From positions 730,990 through 794,989 of the forward strand of contig NW_004457586.1 of the NCBI RefSeq assembly GCF_000313135.1: 64,000 nucleotides of DNA. Direction: 5' to 3'. Made by a program: the position numbers and the translations under genes. The stretch comes from Acanthamoeba castellanii str. Neff. Taxonomy: Eukaryota > Discosea > Longamoebia > Acanthamoebidae. The notes beneath the pieces are model-generated. The model saw only the letters and a list, made by a program, of their open reading frames with translations, was not told the origin of the DNA and searched no databases. Shown here piece by piece: positions 45,501-56,146 of the stretch (the first letter of the stretch is position 1; each line of letters opens with the position of its first letter).

Positions 45501-48500
45501 TTACGCCACAAGGAGACGATGAATAGCGGAAAGGAGAGAAGGCGAGACGTGCGGATAGCGAAGGGCCAGCTGCACGAACGTGGCTGGTCGCGGTGGGCGC
45601 TGTTGTCCTGGCTGTCGCAGGCGCTGCGGATGGGGTAGATCGTAGTAGGCCAGCATTAGCGCGAGCGCGCGTCGATGCTCGTCGTGGGCAGAGGAAGACG
45701 ACGATGCTGGAGGCAGTGGGCCAAAGTAGGCGCGCTTGACGTCGTCCGGGATGAGCTCGAAGCGTCGGATGAAGTGAGAGTGAAGGCGATGGAGGAAGGA
45801 GTTGAAGAGCGTCGGCTGGATCAGCGGCGCCTCGTCGGCGTTCGGCGCAGCCTTCTTGCGCGCCGTCGCGTTGTAGTACGTGGCGATGAGGCGCACGTTC
45901 TGGAGGTAGATCGACAGCAGGAGTGGATCGTTTCCGAATGATGATGATGAAGCTGAAGACGAAGACGAAGCCGAAGAAGAAGATGCCGCAGACGACACAT
46001 CATCTTGTTCCACGCAGCGCACGACCTCATAAAGGCTGATNNNNNNNNNNNNNNNNNNNNNNNNNNNNNNNNNNNNNNNNNNNNNNNNNNNNNNNNNNNN
46101 NNNNNNNNNNNNNNNNNNNNNNNNNNNNNNNNNNNNNNNNNNNNNNNNNNNNNNNNNNNNNNNNNNNNNNNNNNNNNNNNNNNNNNNNNNNNNNNNNNNN
46201 NNNNNNNNNNNNNNNNNNNNNNNNNNNNNNNNNNNNNNNNNNNNNNNNNNNNNNNNNNNNNNNNNNNNNNNNNNNNNNNNNNNNNNNNNNNNNNNNNNNN
46301 NNNNNNNNNNNNNNNNNNNNNNNNNNNNNNNNNNNNNNNNNNNNNNNNNNNNNNNNNNNNNNNNNNNNNNNNNNNNNNNNNNNNNNNNNNNNNNNNNNNN
46401 NNNNNNNNNNNNNNNNNNNNNNNNNNNNNNNNNNNNNNNNNNNNNNNNNNNNNNNNNNNNNNNNNNNNNNNNNNNNNNNNNNNNNNNNNNNNNNNNNNNN
46501 NNNNNNNNNNNNNNNNNNNNNNNNNNNNNNNNNNNNNNNNNNNNNNNNNNNNNNNNNNNNNNNNNNNNNNNNNNNNNNNNNNNNNNNNNNNNNNNNNNNN
46601 NNNNNNNNNNNNNNNNNNNNNNNNNNNNNNNNNNNNNNNNNNNNNNNATGGTGGTCGGTCGATGGCCACAAACTCGTTAGCAACACGCCCGCCAAACGGG
46701 TCGTGGACCCGGGGCGAGGAGGTGGTGCGGTACCTGCATGTGGTAGCGATTGTCGACGGGTGTGAGGGGGAAATGTGGGTAGAGCGCGCAGACGAGGGCG
46801 CCGATGGCCTCGTTCGACGTGGACAAGGTGTAGCGGCCGGCGCCGAGGAAGAGGAAACCGATCGCCATGTGCGTAGCCATATGGTCGCCGTAGGAAATCT
46901 AGCGGGGCGTGTGCGGTGGTATGCGTGCGTGTTGTTTAAGCGCCATCATTACGTGCACTTCTAGGTCACTCGACGAGTAAGTCGTGCGTACCTGGGGCGA
47001 AATTCGCCTGTGCAAACGCCTGAGTATCCGCAGGGTGTCCAGGTCTCCGGTGCCCGCCATCACAACGGCCAGCGCCAGCGAGGCCACGTTGATGCACACA
47101 CCGATAATCTGGCGATCTTGCTTCTCCTGCGGTAGCGCCGTGTGTCGTGTCGTGTCGTGTCGTGTCGTGTCGTGTCGTGTCGTGTCGTGTCGTGTCGTCA
47201 GTGGTGGCGAAGGGCTCGCCGCCGCAGGCAGGCTCAAGCCGTACCGGTCCCACGAGGGTCTTTGCCCGCTTGATGAAGTACAGCAGCCGGTTCGTCAGCA
47301 CGGTGCGGGCCTTCTGGTTCGCAGTACCGGCGAATCGCAGCCCGAGCACCATGCACGCGCCGGCCACCATGCACGCCTGGGCCTGTCGCATGGCATCCGC
47401 CTCACCGCCTCGCGACCTGCTATGGCTCTCCCTAGCACTGGCACGATTAGTATGCGCCATGTCGACGGAAACAGTTGAAAGCGAAGCGACGGTGATGTAG
47501 TTCAGGCAGTACCTTGGAAGGTGGTGCAGAATGGCGGGCAGCTGGCACATGAGCCACTCCTCGCTGGGCTCGATCGCGTCCCACAGAATGAGGTTCTTGC
47601 TCAGCACGCGGACGAGCAGCAGGTCCGGACGGACGGACATGAGCAGGAACCGGGTGTCGGGGATCTGTATCCGCGCGGCCTCCTCCGCGCTGTTGGTCTT
47701 GAGCCACATGAGCCCGAGGGCCAGCGTGGCGCCCGGGGAGGTGATATCCACGTTTCCGGGTCCGGGTTCCAGGACCAGACTCGACTTGACCTTGCTGGCG
47801 CGCATCTCCGCCCCGCCGTAACCGATGTAGGCTCCGTGCTGTTCTTCTCGACCTCCGTAGATGTACCTGGTGTGTGTGTGTGTTGTGGTAAGGCAAGCTG
47901 GAGCAATGACGACTAGGCGGTGGTGATGAAGTGTGCGCACCTATGCAATCGGTCTTCGATGTGCAGGTCGGCAAGTCCAGGCGCGGACGATCCACGGGCA
48001 AGAGCGACAAGTCCGAGCGCTAGGCCGGCTGTGAGCGAGTACGCCTCCCTGTCCATTCGGCGGTCATCTCCAGGCGGCTGATGAGAGGACACACGAGTAC
48101 GGTCAGAACAGTGTTTGTTTGTTTCACTGAACGAGGCCCCTCGGGAGTACGGTGTAGCTTCGGTGAAATGGTACCTTGCCGATCTCCTTGAGAAGAACTT
48201 CGACCATGTGCCGATCGGCGGTGCCTTGGTAGAGCAGACCCACGCCGATGAGCGAGGCGATCTGGACCCATGGCCCCACATCCAAGTCCGTCGACGAGGG
48301 CGGTAGCAGAGCCGGCAAGTGAATGGACAGCAGTTTGGCCACGCCCGCGTCCATGGTGCCTCTCCGGGTGGCCGCCATGCCCAGCAGCAGCCCCATCGAA
48401 GTCATCTCGTGGCTTTTGGACAGGTACTCGAACACCTTGGTCATGCCAAGCCCAGACAAGTGACCCTGCAACCGCGCGCCAACACAACAATTGAACAATC

Positions 48501-51500
48501 AACGCCACTCCAACGATCGCATACGGAGGAGGAGAAGAAGCACCTGTAGGCCCAGCGCCATCAAGAAGCCGGCGTGCTCGTTGCTGAGCTCGTTTGGTCG
48601 GTTGTATGCGATCCAGGTGCTGGTGATGGCCTCGCCTCCGCTTCCCGATTCCTGGGACTCGGCGGCAATCAGCCGGAGGCCGGTGGCCACGCCGTTGTGG
48701 AACTGCGCCCACTCGAAGAGGTCGGGCGCGAGCGTGGCACGGTCGAGCGCGATCGTACCGGGGCTTCCCCTCTCCTGGTGTGACGAGTGATCGCGAGGCC
48801 GGTGAGGGCGTGTGGAGCAAAAAAGGCCACGAGAGGGCAAGAAAGCTGTTGCGCTGTACCTTGCCGTCCATGACAAGGGGCGGAATACTGATGGGCTCGG
48901 TGAGAAGCGGCCACTTGCTGTTCAGCGTGAACATGCCCCGGCCCACGGACAGGGCAGCGGTGCGTTGGGCCAGCCGCCCCAGCTTTGCCTGCTGTTCGGC
49001 CTGCACGATGACAACACGATGTCACGTGTTGGACAAATCCGATGACGAACCCCTCCCTGTGGTGTATACCTGCGCTTCGTGATCGGTCACACCGGTCTGC
49101 TCCACGGGCGCGATGACGATGGGCTTGGAGGAGAGGAGCATGTCGAGCACGGCTCTGAGCCGTTGGTCCCGGCCGAACCGAAGGCAGGCCACCTCGTTGG
49201 CCAGCACTTCGTCGTCGTCGTCGCTTTGGTGCTTGACAGCCTTCTGCTCGTCGGACTCTTCCTTGGCGGCCGGGTTCTAAACAACAGAAGGTGAGAAGGT
49301 GAGCGGCGATCATTGAGCATAAATGTTGTCGACAGCTGGGTGGCCCGTACCCGGTGCAGATAGTGGCTCACGTCGGTGTTGGCGCTGAACTGCACGGCGA
49401 TGTCATCACGGCCGATCAGCGTGTAGGCTGACACGGGCCAGTCGCTCGGCGGGTTGACTCGGCACTTGGCGATCGCTTCCTGCAGCGGGAGCGCAACGCC
49501 AAAAGGCAGGACCTCGATGTCCTTCTGGGTGAGGCCCTCCTCCACAATGGCGAACACAGTCGCTTCTTCCGGCGCGTTTCGCCGACCGGGGGTCGGTGCG
49601 CGCGACTGCTGCTGCGCGGCCTTCGCCGATTCGAACGCCTTGCCGTCGCCACCGAGCAGGATGTCGTACAGACGACAAATCTTGCGCGTATTGTCGCACA
49701 CGCCTGTGACCAATGCGCCGCAGCTTTGAGTAACGCACCCGGAGTCGGTGCTAAGAAAATGGAGCGGAGTAGTGCGTTACCGTGGGGCAGCGTCGGAAAG
49801 GCGGGGCTGGCACTGGCCAGTGAGCCCAGGCGCGCGTGCAGCCACGAGTTGATCGAGCTCACCTCAGGCTCGTCGCTCGCCTCCTCAGAAGTCACTAATC
49901 ACGCGCGACAAAACTAAATTAGCGGAGAGGCGTCAAAATCGAGACGAGGAAACTGATTGCCTACGTACCCAAGTCCTTGGCGAAGAGGTGAGGGAAGTCG
50001 CGGAGATAGTAGTCGACGTGCATGGTCCACCCCATACGCAGGGCCAACTGGTAGTTGAGACCGGCGAGGAGGAGTAGGTCGGAATGCCGCAGAGCGCTCA
50101 GCTTGTAGTTCTCGTAGACGAGGTGAAGTGCGAGAAAGCACTGCCTGGTCGTGTTGCGGTCCTTCCACTTCTCTCGGAGTCCCGTCTCGCCCTTGGAATC
50201 CAGCGCTGGTGCGGTGGCGTCCGTTGGGCCGACGTGTCGAGGGGGGTCGGCGAAGGAGTGGAAGACGTAGTTGTTGTGATGTGAGTGGTGGTACTCAGTG
50301 CTGATCAGGAAACGCCAGTGCTCGTCGTCCTCTTGGCCTGGTCTCCTCCCTGCACAGCGAAAACAAAATTAAAAGGCGGTCGCTAACAATTACAATTATT
50401 GCAAAAAGGAGAAGAAATGAGTGCCTGTGGCCAGCTTCAGCTTCTGCTGTTGCGGTGGCGGCTTGGCGACCGACTTGTTGGTCACGGGATATGCGACACT
50501 GAACAGAGCGAGGAGCATCTGCGCGAAGGAGTGCCATTCGGGTTCGTGGTGCGGCTGGTCGGTGGTGGTGGGTTGTTCTGCTGAAGAAGACTCAGAATTA
50601 ATGTTGTTGGTGGTGGTACGAGCACAACTCATTCGGGTACGAACCTTGAAGGAGACGGGAAAGAATGTCATAGGTGAGCTCCAGCGGTAGGACGCACCGG
50701 AGGGAGTCAAGGCAATCTTGCACGAGCGGCGAGGAGGTGTTGGTATCTACGCTGATTCGCACCGTGCGTCCGCTCGAAAGGAGAGCGTTGACACGATTGC
50801 CCACTGCGTCTCTGAGGTCCACGATCGTTTGCGTCGCGCCTTCGTTCTATCGAAGCGCAGGCACCACGTTTATCCAAAGGATGAGCTTCGCGCATAACGT
50901 GATGGTCTACCACAGTCATGAGGCAGAGTGGGCACGTACCCCGACGGGCTTCACCGGGGAGAACAGGAGGCTGTCTTCGTCATCGTACAGCGTCGCCTTG
51001 TCAGCGGGAGCTAACAAATGCGTGGCAGAGACCGGTGGGTGAGTTCACAGTGTCATGTACAGTCCAGTGAAGGTGACAGATAAATAGATAGACATCAACA
51101 GATATACATACCTGGCGGTACGCGCAACGAACAGGTAGCGAGGAAGTGCGCGCCTGCGTACAGACGCAGGGACCGGTCGTTCGGGTGAAGCACGAGAAGA
51201 TGCGTCGCCGAGGAGGAGGAGGAGGAGCAGCGGCCATCGATGGAGGATCCGACTACCGACGCCCGCCACTGCGATGGCAACCGCACACCCACGGCGGCCA
51301 TCGCCGGGTGGGAAAAGGCGAAGGCCAGCGACGGCTTCCGGTCCGCGCCGTCGAAGGAGAGCGCGAGCGCATCGACGGCCACGGTCTGCCCTAGCAGATC
51401 GCGGCGGATCAGGCACAACAGCGAGCGCTCTTCAAGGATGGTGTGGGCCTGTGGGGCCTCACTCTTCGCTTGGCTCAGCACGGTGCACTCGAAGATTGAC

Positions 51501-52342
51501 GACGACGGCGGGCAGTGCTCCTCGTCTTCGTGTCCGGCAGTCGCCGTGTGGAAGCAAGTGATGGCCAGCCGCGGGTGGAACAGGAGGCCCTCTTCGCTGG
51601 GCGGCGGCGCCACAGCGAGCTCGGTTGGCGTAGGCACCGGCGGGAGGGCATCCTCGGGACTGGGTCGCAGGTCCTCGATCGTCCAGAATGTGTGGCAGCA
51701 ACGCGTGAAGTCGTAGATGACGAGCAGAGGAAAGGAGGAAGAGGAGTAGAGCACCTGATGCTTGGGCAGATGCATGGGCATGCTCGATGTAGTGCCACCC
51801 TGGGCATCGGTGCCGTCTTGCGATGGCTCCGAGCGGATGGCGACGGGGAACACGTCTTCGAGAGGATGGAGGAGGCTGAAGAGGGAGGGCGTCTGGCTGT
51901 CGCTGAGTTCGTACTCACTCTGGTCGCGCTCGAGCAGCAGACCGGCAGGGAGAGCCCAGATGTGGCGCACTTTGCAGGGCAGCACGACGGGGTAGATGAA
52001 GCCGCCCTTGGTGTAGATGGTGAGGCCGTCGATGTGGAGCACGCACAGGCAGTGCCTGTTGTCATCCCCAGCAGACTCGGAGGCGAATGTGCACCAAATC
52101 GCCTGGCGTACGGACGATGGGAGATTGAGGGTTTTGAAGAGGCGGCCGCCAGAGCTCCATACCACCTTATGCCCAGCGATGTAGATTTCGTGCTCAATAA
52201 TTTCCTCTCCATCTTCCGGTGCGCCGATAAGCGGCGTCAGCTCGTAGTTCTCGTTGAATTCGTTCACATCTATTGGGGGCAGTACGATGGAGCGCCCGAA
52301 TGGCGTGAAATCGCACAAGTGGGAGAGGTGGCAGGCCTCCAT
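45501..52342 (-). CDS. ANAPC1: Anaphase-promoting complex subunit 1 (interrupted by N gap)
   Basis: The largest scaffold subunit of the APC/C ubiquitin ligase. The start at 52342 gives EACHLSHLCDFTPFGRSIVL. A long N-terminal WD40-like part follows in one exon (VVWSSGGRLFKTLNLPSSVR, HCLCVLHIDGLTIYTKGGFI, VLYSSSSFPLLVIYDFTRCC). The PC-repeat region is very clear: MGLLLGMAATRRGTMDAGVA, KLLSIHLPALLPPSSTDLDV, IGVGLLYQGTADRHMVEVLL, REAYSLTAGLALGLVALARG, GATLALGLMWLKTN, ACMVAGACMVLGLRFAGTAN, MATHMAIGFLFLGAGRYTLS and ALVCALYPHFPLTPVDNRYH. The C-terminal exon near 45501-46020 has a Ser/Ala run (SSASSSSSASSSSFGND). Positions 46041-46647 are undetermined, so part of the C-terminal coding is missing. About thirteen introns. 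Confidence 0.95.
46041..46647. other. Assembly gap (run of N)
   Basis: 607 undetermined bases inside the APC1 gene. Reading frames called across it carry no information. Confidence 1.
47139..47198. repeat. (GTGTC)n pentamer repeat in APC1 intron
   Basis: About eleven tandem GTGTC units (plus strand) within an APC1 intron just after the GGTAGCGCC border. The coding-strand sense is (GACAC)n. Confidence 0.95.
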
Positions 52343-52422
52343 TTCGCCTCCTACGCTTGTGCCTTGTCCGGCTCGAACCCGTTTAAAACAAAAGGCTGGA
52401 TAGAGAAAAAGGGAAAAGATGA

Positions 52423-52458
52423 TAGCCGACCGTGGGGCTCGAACCCACGAAACGCAGT
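52423..52458 (-). other. tRNA 3'-half-like sequence (T-arm plus acceptor strand)
   Basis: On the minus strand, GTGGG-TTCGAGC-CCCAC is a perfect 5-bp T-stem with a canonical 7-nt T-loop, followed by GGTCGGCT, which looks like the 3' acceptor strand plus discriminator. I cannot find a matching 5' GCCGACC or a D-arm within 150 nt upstream, so this is a fragment or chance resemblance, not a complete tRNA gene. It lies between the divergent APC1 and GT49-like genes. Confidence 0.4.
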
Positions 52459-52512
52459 TGCGCGCCAAAACACCAGAGAAAAGGGTGAAGAAGAAAACAG
52501 GCCGCAACCCAC

Positions 52513-54789
52513 GATGAAGGTGCAGCTCCTGGTGCTGATCTCGATTGTGATCTGCGCAACCATTCTTGCTGGCGTGGGCGTTGTGCAAGGAGAGTTGCTG
52601 CGGGATCCTGGATTCGATTCGACTTGGAAGAGGAAGAATGACTCCGAGGCGCAGCGTGGGTGGCAGCCCTTCGTGAATGGGTTTCATCCATCGACGAATC
52701 CAAAGCTCTCCGGCACTGCTTCGCTCGGCATCAGCAGCACCTGGCCCGCGGGGGCCTTCCAGTTCGTGCCCAGCGCTCATCTCCCTCCCGCCGTGCGAGA
52801 CTACACCTTCGCAGGTGCGTTCGAGTCATAGCACTCTCTGGACCCCGTCGCAGTGGTGCTTATCCCCCTTTGGAGTGCAGCATGGACCCTGGTGGACTTC
52901 ATGTACGCTGAAAAGGCACCACCAACTGATGGCCTCGGCAAGGTGACCATCGACGTGGCGTATGTGAGCGGAAGGAGCGACAGCTTCTCGGCGGACATCA
53001 GCGGCAAGACCGAGCGCTCTGGCCACAGCCTCTTGGAGGCAGCAGGGCAAGGTGACCTCTCCCTTCGACTTCGCGCTTGTGCCACTCATTTGGCCGACTG
53101 ACCAACTTATCTACGGCGCTGTAGACAACGAGGAAGGATGGGCGGCACAACGCTACATGGTGTGGAAGGAGGACTGGCAGCAGCACTGCTTCGCGCTGAC
53201 CACCGACGCTACGGAAGAGGTTGAGTCGATCACCGTGTTCCTGCTCTCTACTCACCAGCCCGACATCTCAGACACGGTCCAGCTCTGGGTCGAACAGGCC
53301 GACCTCTTCCCATCTCGAGGTACGCAAATATGCTCGACGGCCTACAGTTGGTTCTGACGTGACATTCTCGCCACCGTAGATGCCCCCGCCACTGTATCAG
53401 AGAACTGCCTGCGGCTCGCAGCGGAGCCAAGACTGCGCTCTACCCAGCAGTATCAGCTCCGCGCGTCTACGTGCACAGCAGAATATGCCGCCACAGCGTC
53501 GGACGTCACATTGGTCACGCATCTCAGTCTCGATCAGCTCTCTCTGTTAAGTGATCTGGCTTCCTATTGGAAAGGTATGCACATTTCAGCCACGACCCAC
53601 GCAGCGCAAGCAGTGGAGTTACTTATATGAATTCGCCTTCTGGAATCACCAAGGTCCTATTAGCGCGGCCGTCCTCCTTCCCAACCAGCTGAGCCTTGGG
53701 GACCTAGTCAGCGCACACAACAACGACCCTGCACTGAAGCAATGGGCCACACTGCATGCAACCTACCCCGACAAGGTACCACGCATCACGTTTACGTTCA
53801 CTGTGTGTGTGTGCGTTAACAAACTTCACAATGACTAGGTTCGATCGAGTGGATATCCCAGCGGATTCCTCCGCAAGGCCGCGACAGACGCCGTAACCTC
53901 GACCTATGTCCTACAAATGGATGTCAACTACCGCACTGAAGACAGCTTGCGCAGCGATGCCGAAAGGTTTGTTGCGTCGTTGGACTGGACAAACGAGGAT
54001 GCGGTGTACGTCGTGCCGTCGTTCGCGGTCAGCCGCCCGCTCGCCACCGCTACGATTCCCATCGACAAGAAGGTTCTGCTTCAACACCTGCTCTACGGCC
54101 GCGTATCTCAGGTCTTGCTGGTCGTCTTGGTGCCGTGTGAGTTTGTGCTCATCAGACACCTCCGCCGTACAGGTACGCGGCGGCTCATACCTTGGATTCT
54201 ACGCCGATGAGAACGACAAGGCCTCTACCCTGGTCCCCAGTTCGTTGTACAGTCCATTCCTCGTGCTGCCCAAAGCCCGCTCGAGGTACACGCACCACAC
54301 ACACCACACGAGAAACGTAGATTGTCTACCACCCCTAATGCAACGACGGAACGTTCAGGTTCGATGACACGATCGAAGGGAGGTGCGGTCTGGAGCTTGA
54401 GGCGCTTAAGGTCGAGCTGGACATGACCGGCCATGCCTTCATGTACCTTCCTCGCGGCCACGCACTGCGGCTGGGGGCCGAGCCCTCCGAGCAGGCCTGC
54501 GCCTCGACGGACCTTGCCGAATGGCGGGCGTGGTACGCCTGGCTGGTCTCCACGGCCATCGCGCACCACACGAGCCCGGACCCCTACCGCCACCTGCCCG
54601 TCGGCGATCCCCTACGCCCGCGGCCGAGGCATCACCGGCGTCATCTACCTCATGCTCACTCGCGAGCCCCTCTTCGGCGCCTTCTTCTTCATCGGCTTGC
54701 TCGTCGGCGTGGCCGTCATCACCGCCCGCAAGGTGCGCGAGCACCAGCGCGACCTCTCCTATAACCTGCCCTTCCGCAAAGGCGAGTGA
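52513..54789 (+). CDS. LARGE/B4GAT1-like (GT49-type) membrane glycosyltransferase-like protein, apparent frameshift
   Basis: ATG at 52513 with signal peptide (MKVQLLVLISIVICATILAG). The first ~250 residues look like a carbohydrate-binding beta-sandwich (LLRDPGFDSTWKRKND, GTASLGISSTWPAGAFQFVP, YMVWKEDWQQHCFALTTDAT). Then a GT49-like core: SDVTLVTHLSLDQLSLLSDL followed by ASYWKGPISAAVLLPNQLSL, YPSGFLRKAATDAVTSTYVL, QMDVNYRTEDSLR, EDAVYVVPSFAVSR. The canonical DxD of LARGE (SDIDFLP) is replaced by MDVNYR, so catalysis is doubtful. The C-terminus has a membrane span (PLFGAFFFIGLLVGVAVITA) and a basic tail ending FRKGE at 54789. Between HLPVGDP and YARGRGITG the frame shifts by one base in a CCCC run near 54609; removing one C restores it. 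Confidence 0.6.
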
Positions 54790-55065
54790 CGGCCAGCCTT
54801 AGGCTGCCCACAAAGACTCGCGAGTCCCGGGTACTACGCAGCTCTCATGCTTTTTCCCGGTTTCGCTTTTTTTTGGCGCGAAACCGAGCGCAGGCAAACA
54901 CACTTCCTTTTTCTTTTGTTGTTATTTTCGTTTTCGGCTGACGTCACCTTCTTGTTGTGTTGGCGTAGAGCTTGAGAGCGAGAGGGAGGCGACGTAGGAG
55001 AAGGAGAAGGAGGAGTTGAGCAGGCGAAGAAGGCAACGACACGACGAGGAAGGAGGAAGAGTAAG

Positions 55066-56033
55066 ATGAACAGGCATTGGATGGGCGGTGCGAAGAAGCG
55101 CGTTACGGAGCGAAGGGGCAGCAAGGTGGAGCGACAGCAGAGGGCGTACTTCGAGTCGAGGAGGAGGCGGGGGTGCAGCATCGTTCAACACCTACCAAGT
55201 CTTCCGCGTTGCGAGTAGCAGCAATCCCGCCTTCCACGACGACTCCACCGCGGCCTTCCACGTACGTAGCGGCCCCTGTGTACGAAGCATCGTCGGCGAG
55301 AGCAGCTCCACCGCACATGTCGCTTGACCTCCTCATGCTCTCGGGTCCTTGCATCCACCTTACGACGAAGAAACGCCACCTCTTCACGACTGCCAGCGAT
55401 CCCACCGACACCAACGAGGCACCGGATACAGCGAATGATGCGCCGGATGCAGTTCCTGCGTCGATCCTTCCCGCACCGATAGTTGGGCGGCCTAAGAAGA
55501 AGCCGCGACAAGGCGCGTTGGCCGAAGCTGCGCAGCCAGCGTCGTCGTCGACAGAACCGCCCCAGCAATGCGATCTCTTCAAGGTGCCCACCCCGAAGTC
55601 GAAGCCCAACTACTTCCTTAGTGCTGTTTCGCAGCCGCTACACAAAGGTACCACCAAGCATTTTACGCCTTGGCCTAATCGCGAGCTGACACGTTCTCTC
55701 CACGACGCCCTAGTGCGTTTCTTTGACGAAGGCACGGAGCGTACGGATGAAGAGTACCTCAAGGACGAGGCTTGGCCAGACACAAAACCGGCTGCCGCTC
55801 GAGCCCAGCCACGCCTCACGTATGAGAAGGCCCAGAAGAAGCAACTCGCTCCTCTCTCGCCGCCTCTCTCTGTCTTCCACTTTGACACGCACCGAACCGC
55901 TCTTCCTTCCGCCTCCTCGGGCTCCTACTTCCTCGACGCAGGCCTCGATCCAGTCGCGCTGTATGACGATACGGACGTCAGCCACCGGCATACTCCGCCC
56001 TCTTTCTACCGGCTCAGCGCCACCGAAGAGTAA
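55066..56033 (+). CDS. Protein with REDIC1 (C12orf40)-like N-terminus, apparent frameshift
   Basis: The ATG at 55066 gives MNRHWMGGAKKRVTERRGSK then VERQQRAYFESRRRR, which resembles the start of animal REDIC1 (W-x-GG-x-R-x-R, ERRKQKEYFE), a meiotic crossover factor. This frame stops soon after, while the next frame carries on from VQHRSTPTKSSALRVAA with MSLDLLMLSGPCIHLTTKKR (compare SLDLLNLYMVNQI of REDIC1). One extra G in the GGGGG run near 55172 would join the two. The rest is Pro/Ala/Thr-rich with a basic patch GRPKKKPRQG (likely nuclear signal), a short conserved-looking block KPNYFLSAVSQPLHKGTTKH, FTPWPNRELTRSLHDALVRF, and a C-terminal SGSYFLDAGLDPVALYDDTD. Otherwise intronless. The homology is based on short motifs recalled from the family and is tentative. 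Confidence 0.45.
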
Positions 56034-56146
56034 AATAACGATTGATTTGTGAGGCAGTATCGCTGAAAGCTCTATTCTACACGCCAGCTGGTGGTATCTT
56101 CGTCCTCGCTGCGAATCTTTCGTAGTCTCGCATTTCGTCTCTCCCT

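Noticed and set aside
46005..46964. Frames that appear open across 46041-46647
   Set aside because: The open stretch is made of undetermined bases.
52421..52500. Complete nuclear tRNA gene
   Set aside because: T-arm and 3' acceptor strand are present, but no matching 5' acceptor, D-arm or anticodon arm could be found within the required distance.
51515..52831. 438-codon plus-strand frame running into the GT49-like signal peptide
   Set aside because: It is antisense to the certain APC1 N-terminal exon; only the part from the ATG at 52513 makes biological sense.
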